Assembly: GCF_026410255.1 (NCBI RefSeq)
Contig: NZ_JAPMLL010000016.1
Location: 1-64,000 of the forward strand
DNA length: 64,000 bases
From: Xanthomarina sp. F1114
GTDB lineage: Bacteria > Bacteroidota > Bacteroidia > Flavobacteriales > Flavobacteriaceae
Direction of reading: 5' to 3'
Part shown: piece by piece, positions 9,415 through 18,043 of the stretch
How the letters are laid out: every line of letters begins with the position of its first letter
Position numbering within the stretch: position 1 is the stretch's first letter
Program-made: the position numbers and the translations under genes
The notes under the pieces: generated by a model
Database searches by the model: none
What the model was told of the DNA's origin: nothing
Seen by the model: only the letters and a program-made list of their open reading frames with translations

Positions 9415-9651
9415 TTAAAGGGTTTTATTTTTGGAATTGAATAAATAAAATGGATAACTAATTTGCTTAGGGAAATTTTTATAAATATATACGCTGTGAA
9501 GCAAATTATGGGATACACCATCCTCGAGCAAACCCAAGACTGGTAAATTCATAGTAGAATGGATTAATAATAATTGTTTTACCAACCAATAAGCTTCAGA
9601 CCCTGTTAACGGTTTCTCATGTCGAATGCTTGGATTCAGATAGAGTTGCAT
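9415..9651 (-). CDS. Hypothetical 78-aa protein, doubtful
   Basis: An open frame of 78 codons with an ATG start and a fairly normal amino-acid mix (segments 'LTGSEAYWLVKQLLL', 'NLPVLGLLEDG'). There is no recognised family, no signal peptide, and no promoter motif directly upstream. It could be a small gene, a remnant of a longer one, or chance. It sits between the T9SS protein gene and the polysaccharide locus. Confidence 0.25.
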   Translation of the reverse strand: MQLYLNPSIRHEKPLTGSEAYWLVKQLLLIHSTMNLPVLGLLEDGVSHNLLHSVYIYKNFPKQISYPFYLFNSKNKTL

Positions 9652-10117
9652 TAATAAAATAATACCTGACCTGTTTTACTGTGTTAAGAAGTCCTTATAG
9701 CTTAAACTGCCATAAAAATAAAAGGTTTTTATTTCTATTAATTGCACGAAGTTCCTTTAAATACGTTTCAATATCTTTTGGTAAAATGTTTAAAGGGCAA
9801 CTCTGTTATAATCTGCTATAAATAGGAGTTAGTAGTTAGAACTAAATTAAAGCTAGCCACCTTAAAGACATTCTCTCAATTAACAAGATGCTAAGTTAAA
9901 AGTGTTTATAATTCAATAATATTAATTTTAAAACTTAAAATTGCTGAAATCTGATGAAAAGAGGCTTGTAATAGATTTATATTAAGAAGTTGTTTTTTTA
10001 CTTTTTAGAATGTCTAAATAAAAGTGAAATGCTATATTTTCTTTTTAAATATTTAGAATTATTGAAAAAATACAAATTATGATAGCCATAAATTTATTTT
10101 AGGTAGTATAAATTATG
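9652..10117. other. AT-rich intergenic region, no gene seen
   Basis: Very AT-rich, with stops in all frames. I see no gene, RNA or clear repeat. It separates the minus-strand group from the plus-strand polysaccharide locus. Confidence 0.6.
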
Positions 10118-10160
10118 TATTTTCGCGATTAGTTTATATCCTGTTTGTAATTATAAACAG
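10118..10160 (+). promoter_or_regulatory. Likely promoter and palindrome before the antiterminator gene
   Basis: TATTTTCG at 10118-10125 is a near match to the -7 consensus. It is followed at 10141-10160 by a nearly perfect 20-base palindrome, CTGTTT...AAACAG around TAATTA. The palindrome would fall in the 5' leader or act as an operator for the polysaccharide locus. Regulation by a specific protein is not shown. Confidence 0.4.
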
Positions 10161-10180
10161 TTCAAAATTAAAATAAAAAA

Positions 10181-10645
10181 ATGCCCTGGTTCGTACTTAA
10201 AACCAAGCCAAATTGCGAAAAAAAAGCAGCTGACAAATTACAAGCAATAAATGTAAATGCGTATTGCCCGGTAAAGACTGTGGTAAAGCAATGGAGCGAT
10301 CGTAAAAAGAAAGTTCAAGTACCCTTGTTGCCCTCCATGATTTTAGTTAATTGCAATGAAGCAGATCGAAATATGGTTTTTGGTATCCCTTATGTTAGGC
10401 CGTATTTGTTCTGGTTAGGTAAACCAGCTGTAGTTACAGAGAAAGAAGTAGAAGCTTTGCGCTTATTCGAGACCGAAGACTATAAACGTTGCGATTTAGA
10501 AACAATAAAAGTAGGCGAAACAGTCGATCTAAGTAGTATTGGGTTGCAACAACAAAAAGGCGTGGTTAAATATGTGTCGGGAGACCAGTGTTGGGTGGTT
10601 TTAGACAGTTTAGGTTATATTGTAAAGCTACAATTGGCAAAATAA
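10181..10645 (+). CDS. UpxY-family transcription antiterminator (NusG-like)
   Basis: A 154-residue NusG paralogue. The start 'MPWFVLKTKPNCEKKAADKL' is the NusG N-terminal fold that binds RNA polymerase. A short KOW-like domain follows at the C-terminus ('QQKGVVKYVSGDQCWVVLDSLG'). UpxY proteins of Bacteroidota are encoded first in capsule operons and let RNA polymerase read through the long leader of their own operon. Here too it is the first gene, ahead of a ~400-base leader and a ~20-kb gene chain, which supports the call. It is shorter than housekeeping NusG (~180 residues). Confidence 0.88.
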   Translation: MPWFVLKTKPNCEKKAADKLQAINVNAYCPVKTVVKQWSDRKKKVQVPLLPSMILVNCNEADRNMVFGIPYVRPYLFWLGKPAVVTEKEVEALRLFETEDYKRCDLETIKVGETVDLSSIGLQQQKGVVKYVSGDQCWVVLDSLGYIVKLQLAK

Positions 10646-11042
10646 GTAACAGCATCCATGGGGTGCTGTTTGTATAAAAAATTAGAATAAGCTCAGCACT
10701 TGTATGTGACTGGCAGTGGCGAAGCCATGTAAAATCACGAACAATTGCATAAAATATTATGCAGTGGACAAGGCTAAAATAGTCAATATTAATAGTGTCC
10801 ACGGTTCAAGCCACCAAGGTGATATGCCACATTATTTTGGCGCCTGTAAAGAAAGTAAAAAGTTTCTGTAGTAACCAACCAGGCCACATCCTACACAAAG
10901 ATATTAAAGAGGCGATTTTATGGTATCGGGGAGTTTGGCGTGAATTTGTGGTGAATATTTCACATAAAGTAAAGCTTAACAATAAAGCGCTTCTATATAT
11001 GGAATTTGTAATTTTAAGGATTAATAAATATTTTTGATATTA
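10646..11042 (+). other. Long untranslated leader of the polysaccharide operon
   Basis: About 400 bases lie between the antiterminator gene and the first sugar gene. An 80-codon frame from a GTG at 10795 exists, but its product (Cys/Lys/His-rich, matching nothing known) looks non-genuine. A leader of this kind is where UpxY-type proteins act. I see no clear terminator hairpin with a T-run. Confidence 0.5.
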
Positions 11043-11663
11043 GTGTCAAACAAAAAAACAATTTTAGCGGGGTACTCTGGACATGGTTTCGTTGTTACGG
11101 AAGCAGCTGTTTTGTCCAATATTATAATTGATGGTTATCTTGAGCCAAAAGAAATTCTTCCAAACCATTTTAATTTAGAATATTTAGGCTTTGAAATGGA
11201 TCCTAATTTTGAATGGGATAGAGATATTGATTTTATCCTGGGGATTGGGGATAATCAGATAAGGCATAAACTTGGGAAATTCATACAATCCAAATCCAAG
11301 GAGATTTTGAATATTATACATCCATCAGCTTCAGTTACTAAAATGTTAACTATGGGTTCGGGAAATTTTATTGCTAAAAATTCTTCGATCAACCCAATTG
11401 TAGAAATTGGAAATTTTTGTATCATTAATACTGGAGCTATTGTAGAACATGAATGTGTTATCGGAGATACAGTTCATATTGCACCTGGTGCCGTTTTAGC
11501 TGGGAACGTTAAGGTGGGTACAAATACGTTTATTGGTGCAAATTCAGTTATTAAACAAGGCGTTACCATTGGAGAAAATGTAATTATTGGTGCAGGTGCT
11601 GTTATAATTAAAGATATTGCTGATAACTCAAAAGTAGTTGGGAATCCAGGAAGGATAATATGA
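11043..11663 (+). CDS. NeuD-family sugar O/N-acyltransferase
   Basis: About 206 residues, left-handed beta-helix acyltransferase of the NeuD/PglD family. An N-terminal Rossmann-like part ('ILAGYSGHG') is followed by hexapeptide repeats from about residue 105 to the end ('IGDTVHIAPGAVLAG', 'GANSVIKQG'), and the likely catalytic His is in 'VEHECVIGD'. The GTG at 11043 is preferred ('MSNKKTILAGYSGHG'); a TTG three codons upstream (11034) is the alternative. The stop overlaps the NeuB start as ATGA. Placed first in a nonulosonic acid module, it could acetylate the sialic-acid-like sugar or its 4-amino precursor (the LegH role). Confidence 0.8.
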   Translation: MSNKKTILAGYSGHGFVVTEAAVLSNIIIDGYLEPKEILPNHFNLEYLGFEMDPNFEWDRDIDFILGIGDNQIRHKLGKFIQSKSKEILNIIHPSASVTKMLTMGSGNFIAKNSSINPIVEIGNFCIINTGAIVEHECVIGDTVHIAPGAVLAGNVKVGTNTFIGANSVIKQGVTIGENVIIGAGAVIIKDIADNSKVVGNPGRII

Positions 11664-12670
11664 ATAAAAAAGTGATAATAATTGCAGAGGCTGGTGTCAA
11701 TCATAATGGCAATATGGATACCGCTAAACAACTTATAGATGTTGCGGCTGAGGCAGGTGTGGATTATGTGAAGTTTCAAACCTTTAAAACCGCTAAACTT
11801 GTTACGAAATCAGCAGAGCGCGCCGAGTATCAAAATACAAATACTAAAAACAGCGATTCTCAATACGAAATGCTCAAGAAATTGGAGCTTTCTGAAACAG
11901 ATCACTTAGAATTGATAGCTTACTGTCAAACTAAGAATGTGAAATTTCTATCTACTGGCTTTGATTTGGATAGTTTACAATTTCTTGCTAATATTGGAAT
12001 TACCTTAGCTAAAATTCCTTCGGGTGAAATTACCAATTTACCATATCTGGAAAAGATGGCAGAATTATATTCTGAGTTCATTCTTTCTACAGGGATGGCG
12101 AATATACAGGAAGTCAAGGATGCCTACCAAGTATTGATTGATGCAGGAGTCAAACCTTCAAACATTACTATCTTACATTGCAACACAGAATATCCTACAC
12201 CAATGGAGGATGTCAATTTAAAAGCAATGCTACATATAGAAAGGGAACTAGATACAACTATCGGATATTCCGATCACACTTTAGGTATCGAAGTGCCTAT
12301 TGCTGCTGTGGCCTTAGGAGCAACAGTCATTGAGAAACATTTTACTTTAGATAGAGAATTGCCCGGTCCAGATCATAGAGCATCTTTAGAACCCACAGAA
12401 TTAAAAGCCATGGTTTTGGCTATCCGCAATATTGAAAAGGCAATTAATGGAAGTGGAATAAAGGAACCGTCACCTTCAGAAATGAAAAATAGACCAATTG
12501 CCCGTAAGAGTATTGTTGCAAGTAAGCTAATTAAAAAGGGCACTATTTTTTCTGAAGAAAACTTAACTATTAAAAGGCCAGGTACAGGAATTAATCCTAT
12601 GAAATGGAAGATGATTTTAGGGGAAACAGCAACTCAAGATTACGGTGAGGATCAACAAATCGAAATATGA
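11660..12670 (+). CDS. neuB: N-acetylneuraminate/legionaminate synthase
   Basis: A 336-residue enzyme that condenses phosphoenolpyruvate with a 6-carbon amino sugar to make a 9-carbon nonulosonic acid. The TIM barrel has family signatures: 'IIAEAGVNHNG' (residues 6-16), 'DYVKFQT', 'STGMA', 'GYSDHTLG' and 'HFTLD'. A C-terminal SAF/antifreeze-like domain (about 280-336) contains 'RKSIVA' and ends in the usual 'GTGINP' region. The ATG overlaps the preceding stop (ATGA), and its own stop overlaps neuC the same way, so the genes are translationally coupled. Whether the product is Neu5Ac, legionaminate or another nonulosonate cannot be told from motifs alone. Confidence 0.92.
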   Translation: MNKKVIIIAEAGVNHNGNMDTAKQLIDVAAEAGVDYVKFQTFKTAKLVTKSAERAEYQNTNTKNSDSQYEMLKKLELSETDHLELIAYCQTKNVKFLSTGFDLDSLQFLANIGITLAKIPSGEITNLPYLEKMAELYSEFILSTGMANIQEVKDAYQVLIDAGVKPSNITILHCNTEYPTPMEDVNLKAMLHIERELDTTIGYSDHTLGIEVPIAAVALGATVIEKHFTLDRELPGPDHRASLEPTELKAMVLAIRNIEKAINGSGIKEPSPSEMKNRPIARKSIVASKLIKKGTIFSEENLTIKRPGTGINPMKWKMILGETATQDYGEDQQIEI

Positions 12671-13830
12671 TTAAGAATATTTGTGTCGTTACCGGCACGC
12701 GCGCCGAATATGGTTTATTAAAACCATTATTGGATTTAATAACTAAAAGTATTTCATTAAACCTCCAATTATTGGTAACAGGAGCACATTTGTCGCCTGA
12801 ATTTGGTTTGACTTATAAAAGTATAGAAGCAGATGGTTTTAGCATAGATGAAAAGATAGAAATGTTATTGTCTTCTGATACAGCCACGAGCATTGTAAAA
12901 TCTATGGGATTAGGTATGATAAGCTATGCAGATGCCTTTGAACGATTAAAACCAGATGCTATTGTTATTTTAGGAGATCGCTATGAAATGCTCGCGATTG
13001 CTTCTGCCGCTTCCGTTTATAAAATTCCTTTAGTTCATTTACATGGAGGCGAAATTACGGAAGGCGCTTATGATGATGCTTTCAGACATGCCATTACAAA
13101 ATTGAGTCATCTTCATTTTACTTCTACTGAAGACCATAGAAAACGAGTTATCCAATTGGGAGAAAATCCCGATAAGGTGTACAACGTTGGAGCAATAGGA
13201 TTAGACAACATAATCAATTTGAAAATGTTGACAAAACAGGAAATAGAAGTCGAATTAGGGATTAAATTTAAAAAGTATAATTATCAAGTTACCTTTCATC
13301 CAGAAACTTTAAGTAATATATCATCTGCAGAACAGTTTCAGATTTTGTTGCAGGCCATAGAAATTCAAGAAAACAGCTTTTTTGTGTTCACAAAAGCCAA
13401 TGCAGATACAGATGGACGAGTTATTAATAGCATGATTGATGACTTTGTACAAAAATATCCTGAAAAAGCAAAAGCTTTTACATCTCTTGGGAGTTTGCGA
13501 TACCTATCTTTGCTAAAAGAATGCGATGCTGTTATAGGCAATAGTTCTAGTGGTATAATTGAAGCACCATCGTTAAAAGTTGCAACCATAAATATTGGTG
13601 ACCGACAAAAAGGTCGCACACAAGCAGCATCAGTGATAAATTGTAAGGTAGATTATCAACAGATAAAAACTGCTATTTTAAAAACTCAGGATAGAGAATT
13701 TAAATCTGAACTGAAAAGCCTTAGAAACCCTTATGGTGAAGGTAATACGGCGACCAAAATAATTGAGGTTTTGGAGCACACCAATTGGGAAGATATAAAA
13801 ATAAAAAGATTTCATAATCTAAAGTCATGA
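12667..13830 (+). CDS. neuC: UDP-N-acetylglucosamine 2-epimerase, hydrolysing
   Basis: A 387-residue NeuC/LegG-type enzyme that removes the nucleotide and epimerises C2, giving the ManNAc-type substrate for NeuB. Motifs seen are 'VVTGTRAEYGLLKPLL' at the N-terminus, 'ILGDRYEMLA', 'HLHGGEITEGAYDD', and the GT-B C-terminal 'GNSSSGIIEAPSL' with 'IGDRQKGR'. It overlaps both neighbours by ATGA. With a dehydratase and a LegC aminotransferase in the same locus, the real substrate may be a 2,4-diamino sugar nucleotide (LegG role) rather than UDP-GlcNAc. Confidence 0.92.
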   Translation: MIKNICVVTGTRAEYGLLKPLLDLITKSISLNLQLLVTGAHLSPEFGLTYKSIEADGFSIDEKIEMLLSSDTATSIVKSMGLGMISYADAFERLKPDAIVILGDRYEMLAIASAASVYKIPLVHLHGGEITEGAYDDAFRHAITKLSHLHFTSTEDHRKRVIQLGENPDKVYNVGAIGLDNIINLKMLTKQEIEVELGIKFKKYNYQVTFHPETLSNISSAEQFQILLQAIEIQENSFFVFTKANADTDGRVINSMIDDFVQKYPEKAKAFTSLGSLRYLSLLKECDAVIGNSSSGIIEAPSLKVATINIGDRQKGRTQAASVINCKVDYQQIKTAILKTQDREFKSELKSLRNPYGEGNTATKIIEVLEHTNWEDIKIKRFHNLKS

Positions 13831-14876
13831 GTTCACTAAATAAACATACCGTTCTAAAAAACACAAGTGTTAGGGAAGCCTTGATTAAGTTAGATGTTCT
13901 TGCTTCTGATGCCATATTATTCGTTACAGATAATGATAATGTGCTTATTGGTTCGCTTACGGATGGCGACTTAAGGAGAGGCTTTATAAAAGGTTTGGGA
14001 TTTGAGGATGCTTTACTGGATTTTATTCAGAATAATCCTTCTTATATCGTTGAAGGGGAATTTGTAATGGATAAACTCGAGGAATATAAGTCGAGAAACT
14101 TTAAGATAATTCCAATCTTGAATGCGGCTAAACAAATTGTAGAAATCATCAATTTCCGAGAGCAATCCACGATTATCCCTGCCGATGCCATCATTATGGC
14201 AGGTGGCGAGGGAAAGCGGTTACGTCCGTTGACTGAAACCACTCCAAAACCTTTATTGAAAGTTGGAGGCAAGCCCATCATAGAATATAATATCGATCGA
14301 TTACAACAAGTAGGAATTAAAAATATCACATTAAGCATCAATTATCTAGGTGAACAACTTAAAGGTTATTTCGGAAACGGTGGTAATAGGAAATTAAATA
14401 TCCAATACGTTAAAGAAGATAAACCTTTGGGTACTATTGGGTCAATTCTTTTGGTTAATGACTTTTTTCACGATGACATCATCGTCATGAATAGTGATTT
14501 GTTGACCAATATTGATTTTAAGGATTTCTATAAATTGTTCAAGGATTCTGGAGCTGACATGGCCGTGGCCGCAACCTCTTATAACGTCGATATCCCTTAT
14601 GGCGTTCTGGAAGCAGACGATTCCAATAAGGTCCTGTCACTTAAAGAAAAACCTCGATATACATACTATTCTAATGCTGGGATCTATATTCTTAAAAAGG
14701 ACCTCTTAAAAATGATTCCACAAGATGAGTTTTATGATATTACCGATCTCATGAAGCGCATCTTGGAGATGAACTTAACGATGGTGACTTACCCAATTAA
14801 CGGCTATTGGTTAGATATTGGGAAACATGAGGATTTTGAAAAAGCGCAACAGGATGTTAAACATATAAGATTTTAA
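13827..14876 (+). CDS. CBS-domain sugar nucleotidyltransferase (PtmE-like)
   Basis: A 349-residue protein with two parts. Residues ~1-115 form a CBS-domain pair ('SLTDGDLRRGF' near 43). Residues ~120-349 form a sugar-phosphate nucleotidyltransferase with 'IIMAGGEGKRLRPLTETTPK' (122-141) and later 'NAGIYILKK' and 'GYWLDIGKHEDFEKA'. This is the arrangement of Campylobacter PtmE, which makes GDP-glucosamine for the legionaminic acid route. Its place between neuC and neuA supports that role, but the nucleotide used is not shown. It starts on ATGA with neuC and stops on TAATG with neuA. Confidence 0.85.
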   Translation: MSSLNKHTVLKNTSVREALIKLDVLASDAILFVTDNDNVLIGSLTDGDLRRGFIKGLGFEDALLDFIQNNPSYIVEGEFVMDKLEEYKSRNFKIIPILNAAKQIVEIINFREQSTIIPADAIIMAGGEGKRLRPLTETTPKPLLKVGGKPIIEYNIDRLQQVGIKNITLSINYLGEQLKGYFGNGGNRKLNIQYVKEDKPLGTIGSILLVNDFFHDDIIVMNSDLLTNIDFKDFYKLFKDSGADMAVAATSYNVDIPYGVLEADDSNKVLSLKEKPRYTYYSNAGIYILKKDLLKMIPQDEFYDITDLMKRILEMNLTMVTYPINGYWLDIGKHEDFEKAQQDVKHIRF

Positions 14877-15550
14877 TGAAACCATTAGTTATAATCCCTG
14901 CAAGAGGAGGTTCTAAAGGTGTTCCTGGGAAAAACATCAAATTATTGGGTGGAAAACCATTAATCCAATACGCTATCGAAGCAGCACTTGAAATAACCGA
15001 TAAGGATAATATTATTGTAAGCACAGATTGCGAAAAAATAAAAGCTGTAGTTGAAGGTTTAGGACTCAAAGTGCCGGCCTTGCGCCCAAAAAAATTAGCC
15101 TTGGATGCTGCTGGAACTAATGAGGTCTTATTATATGAACTTGAAAAATTAGAGCAGGCAGGCAGACTTTTTGATTCACTTATTCTACTACAACCTACCT
15201 CACCATTTAGAACAGGGAATCATATTTTGGAGGCATTAGAATTGTATAAGGAAGATTTAGACATGCTCGTTTCCGTCAAAGAAACAAAAGCTAATCCGTA
15301 CTTTGTTTTACGGGAAGAGGATAATAATGGTTTTTTAGTACCATCCAAATCCTTTACTGCGAATCGTCGTCAAGATGTGCCCAAGGTTTGGGAGTTGAAT
15401 GGAGCTATTTACATTATAAACACTAACACACTTAAAAGTAAGCCTATAAATCAATTCACAAAAGTAAAGAAATACGTTATGGATGAGTTTTCTTCTCTCG
15501 ATATTGATACCATGATGGATTGGCAATTGGCAGAAAAACTCTTGGCTTAG
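14876..15550 (+). CDS. neuA: CMP-nonulosonic acid (acylneuraminate) cytidylyltransferase
   Basis: A 224-residue enzyme activating the nonulosonic acid with CTP to its CMP form, the donor for the glycosyltransferase. The nucleotide-binding loop 'IIPARGGSKGVPGKN' is at residues 5-19, followed by 'LGGKPLIQYAIEAAL', 'LLQPTSPFR' and 'WELNGAIYIIN'. The length is that of the short, single-domain NeuA/LegF enzymes. It starts in the stop of the preceding gene (TAATG), and its TAG overlaps the GTG of the flippase gene. Confidence 0.92.
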   Translation: MKPLVIIPARGGSKGVPGKNIKLLGGKPLIQYAIEAALEITDKDNIIVSTDCEKIKAVVEGLGLKVPALRPKKLALDAAGTNEVLLYELEKLEQAGRLFDSLILLQPTSPFRTGNHILEALELYKEDLDMLVSVKETKANPYFVLREEDNNGFLVPSKSFTANRRQDVPKVWELNGAIYIINTNTLKSKPINQFTKVKKYVMDEFSSLDIDTMMDWQLAEKLLA

Positions 15551-16989
15551 TGGCTAACTCTTTAAGAGAATCCGGAAAATCCGGAATGATTTGGTCTTTT
15601 TTAATACAAGGAGGTACACAGGCAATCAACTTTGTCGTAACTGTTATTTTGGCGAGATTATTAATGCCAGAACAGTTTGGTCTCATTGGAATGATCGCTA
15701 TTTTTATAGCCATTAGTCGTGCTTTGATAGATGGAGGTTTTGTCTCTAGTTTGATTAGAACAAAGGATGCCGATAATGTGGATTACTCAACAGTATTCTT
15801 TGTTAACCTTATCAGTTCAGTTTTTTTATATGGACTCCTATTCATTACTGCCCCGTTAATTTCAGAGTTCTATCAAGAAGAAATTCTAATTAAATTAATA
15901 CGGGTACTAGGTTTGATTTTGATTATAAATGCATTTTCATTAGTACAATCAACAAAACTAAATAAAGCTTTACAATTTAAGACTCAGTTTAAGTTACAAC
16001 TACCTTCTTTGATTATAAGCGCATTGATTTCAATTTGGATGGCCTATAATAATTATGGGGTATGGAGTTTAGTGGCCAAAGATATTATTTATGCGTTTCT
16101 GGCAACTCTGCAGCTTTGGTGGTATGCCAATTGGATTCCAAGTTTTGTCTTTGATAGAGAAAAATTTAAGTACCATTTTAATTTTGGCTACAAACTTTCT
16201 TTGACCCAAATTATAAATACAAGTTTTAATAACCTCTACAATGTGGTTATAGGGAAGTATTTTTCAGCTGCACAATTGGGGTATTTTACCAGAGCAAGAT
16301 CTTTAGAACAATTACCTACATTGTTTTTTTATAATGCTTTTAATCGGGTGTTTTATCCTTTATTAGCCAAGGTAAATGATGATGACCAACAATTGAAGAG
16401 AGTTTACTCACAATTGATGAGAGTGGTAATATTTGTTGTGACCCCTATTTTAATTTATTTAGGTGTCGTCGCAGAACCTTTTTTTAGATGGCTTTTAACT
16501 GAAAAATGGTTGCCTGCTGTACCATATTTTCAATTGCTAATTATATCCGGAATTTTCTATCCCATCCATCAATATAATCTCAATATCTGCAAACTCAAAG
16601 GACGAAGTGATATGGTGCTTAAGTTATCTATGTTACAAAATATTATGTTGCTTGTTGGTGCGTTTAGCGCGATTTGGTTTGGCATCTATGGGCTCTTATA
16701 TAGTTTAATTGTAATTAATATTCTGATAACTTTTATTAATGCTTATTTTTCTGGTAAATTGATTGGATATAACTTAAAAAATCAGTTAAAAGATATACTT
16801 CCCATTTTGTTATTAAATGTTTTGATAGGAATAATTTTCTATTTCTTACAAATTAGATGGTTATATAAATTTCCTGATTTATTGAATTTAATCGTAAGTG
16901 TTATTGGATTCCTTGTTATTTATTTATTTATAGCATTTGCAATAAGAATGAAAGTGATAAATGACTTGATGTCCTATAGGAGAAAGTAA
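15550..16989 (+). CDS. Wzx-type polysaccharide flippase (MOP/PST family)
   Basis: About 479 residues with some 12-14 hydrophobic segments, in the O-antigen/teichoic-acid export family. Family features are the start 'GMIWSFLIQGG', then 'ILARLLMPEQFGLIGM', and 'KYFSAAQLGYFTRARSLEQLP'. The protein would flip lipid-linked repeat units across the inner membrane. I chose the GTG at 15550, which overlaps the neuA stop (TAGTG); an ATG 30 bases upstream at 15520 would add ten residues that read like neuA in another frame. Confidence 0.88.
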   Translation: MANSLRESGKSGMIWSFLIQGGTQAINFVVTVILARLLMPEQFGLIGMIAIFIAISRALIDGGFVSSLIRTKDADNVDYSTVFFVNLISSVFLYGLLFITAPLISEFYQEEILIKLIRVLGLILIINAFSLVQSTKLNKALQFKTQFKLQLPSLIISALISIWMAYNNYGVWSLVAKDIIYAFLATLQLWWYANWIPSFVFDREKFKYHFNFGYKLSLTQIINTSFNNLYNVVIGKYFSAAQLGYFTRARSLEQLPTLFFYNAFNRVFYPLLAKVNDDDQQLKRVYSQLMRVVIFVVTPILIYLGVVAEPFFRWLLTEKWLPAVPYFQLLIISGIFYPIHQYNLNICKLKGRSDMVLKLSMLQNIMLLVGAFSAIWFGIYGLLYSLIVINILITFINAYFSGKLIGYNLKNQLKDILPILLLNVLIGIIFYFLQIRWLYKFPDLLNLIVSVIGFLVIYLFIAFAIRMKVINDLMSYRRK

Positions 16990-16990
16990 T

Positions 16991-18043
16991 ATGGAAAAAA
17001 AGGTCAACATATTTATAGCGCATACAGAATACCACTTTATTCAAAGTTTGAATATTGCTCTTGGTTTATTTAATGAAGATCTGTACGAAAATTATATTCA
17101 TATAACCAAGCGTGGTAATCGCTTTGAAAATGTAATTGATCCTGCTTTAAAAAATAATATTTTTGTCAAAGTTCATATTGAAAAGGAACCTTCTGTATTA
17201 GTTAAAGAAATTTTGGCATTAAAGACTTGTTACAGATTCTTTTTTTTTCAAGAAAACTCTATTTATAATCGATTCTTAGCGTATGGATTGAAAAAGAAAC
17301 ATAATACCATCATCAGCTTAGGACCTGATGGTTATAAACCTTATGGCGTGTTTAATAAAAAACATGAGTTTCTTTCTATGATTAAGGATACTATTACTGA
17401 TCATAAAAAATTATATAAAGATCGCTTATCTACTACTAAATTATTTAAGTCGGATTATTACAGATATGGGTCAAGTAGTTTTATTGATGAAGTTTGGCTA
17501 ACAAATGTTGAAATTTTTAATAGTAAAAGAAACAAAACAACCGCCGAATTAAAAGAAATTAATCCATTTACTTTGGAAGTAATTGATTCTCTCAAATCAT
17601 ATTTTAAATTAGAAGATAATCCTTTAGATGGAAAAGAGCATAAAATCTTATACTTAAATCAACCATTTTGGACTGAAAAATTGGTTAGTAGGGAAATGTC
17701 TTTTTTGAAGGACTTAATTATTCATTTTAACAAAACTATTTATTTAAAGCTACACCCAGGCACTCCCGAGGAAACAAAAGCACTCTATAAAAAAATAGAT
17801 CAATTGATATTGATAGATTCAAAACTTCCAGCTGAAATATATATCTTGGAAGTTAAAAACTCTATAATTTTCAGCGGCTGGTCGACTGCTTTGATTACAC
17901 ATAACCCATCTTGTAATTATTATTTTAATTTGCCTATCTATAAAAATTGTGATGCTAAGGCTGTAGATCAAATGGAGCTTACTATATTGCCTCATATTGA
18001 TATTGTGGAAACCCCTAAATCAATGAAATTTCCAAGTGAATAA
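16991..18043 (+). CDS. Sialyltransferase-like glycosyltransferase
   Basis: A 350-residue protein with no obvious common domain, but with three landmarks of bacterial sialyl/polysialyltransferases (GT-B; GT52/GT38-like). These are an acidic-Gly motif 'LGPDGYKPYG' (110-119, Asp113-Gly114), an HP motif 'KLHPGTPEE' (His255-Pro256), and a Ser/Thr motif 'FSGWSTAL' (294-301). It sits two bases after the flippase and shortly downstream of neuA, so CMP-nonulosonate would be available as donor. The family call rests on these motifs only. It has no signal peptide or membrane segment. The stop overlaps the next gene's GTG start. Confidence 0.6.
   Translation: MEKKVNIFIAHTEYHFIQSLNIALGLFNEDLYENYIHITKRGNRFENVIDPALKNNIFVKVHIEKEPSVLVKEILALKTCYRFFFFQENSIYNRFLAYGLKKKHNTIISLGPDGYKPYGVFNKKHEFLSMIKDTITDHKKLYKDRLSTTKLFKSDYYRYGSSSFIDEVWLTNVEIFNSKRNKTTAELKEINPFTLEVIDSLKSYFKLEDNPLDGKEHKILYLNQPFWTEKLVSREMSFLKDLIIHFNKTIYLKLHPGTPEETKALYKKIDQLILIDSKLPAEIYILEVKNSIIFSGWSTALITHNPSCNYYFNLPIYKNCDAKAVDQMELTILPHIDIVETPKSMKFPSE

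Noticed and set aside
10795-11037. 80-codon plus-strand frame before the NeuD-like gene
   Set aside because: It starts at GTG, has an odd Cys/Lys/His composition, and lies in the leader expected for a UpxY-controlled operon.
15520-15549. Upstream ATG for the flippase
   Set aside because: It would add ten residues that overlap the neuA coding end; the GTG overlapping the neuA stop fits the coupling pattern of the preceding genes.
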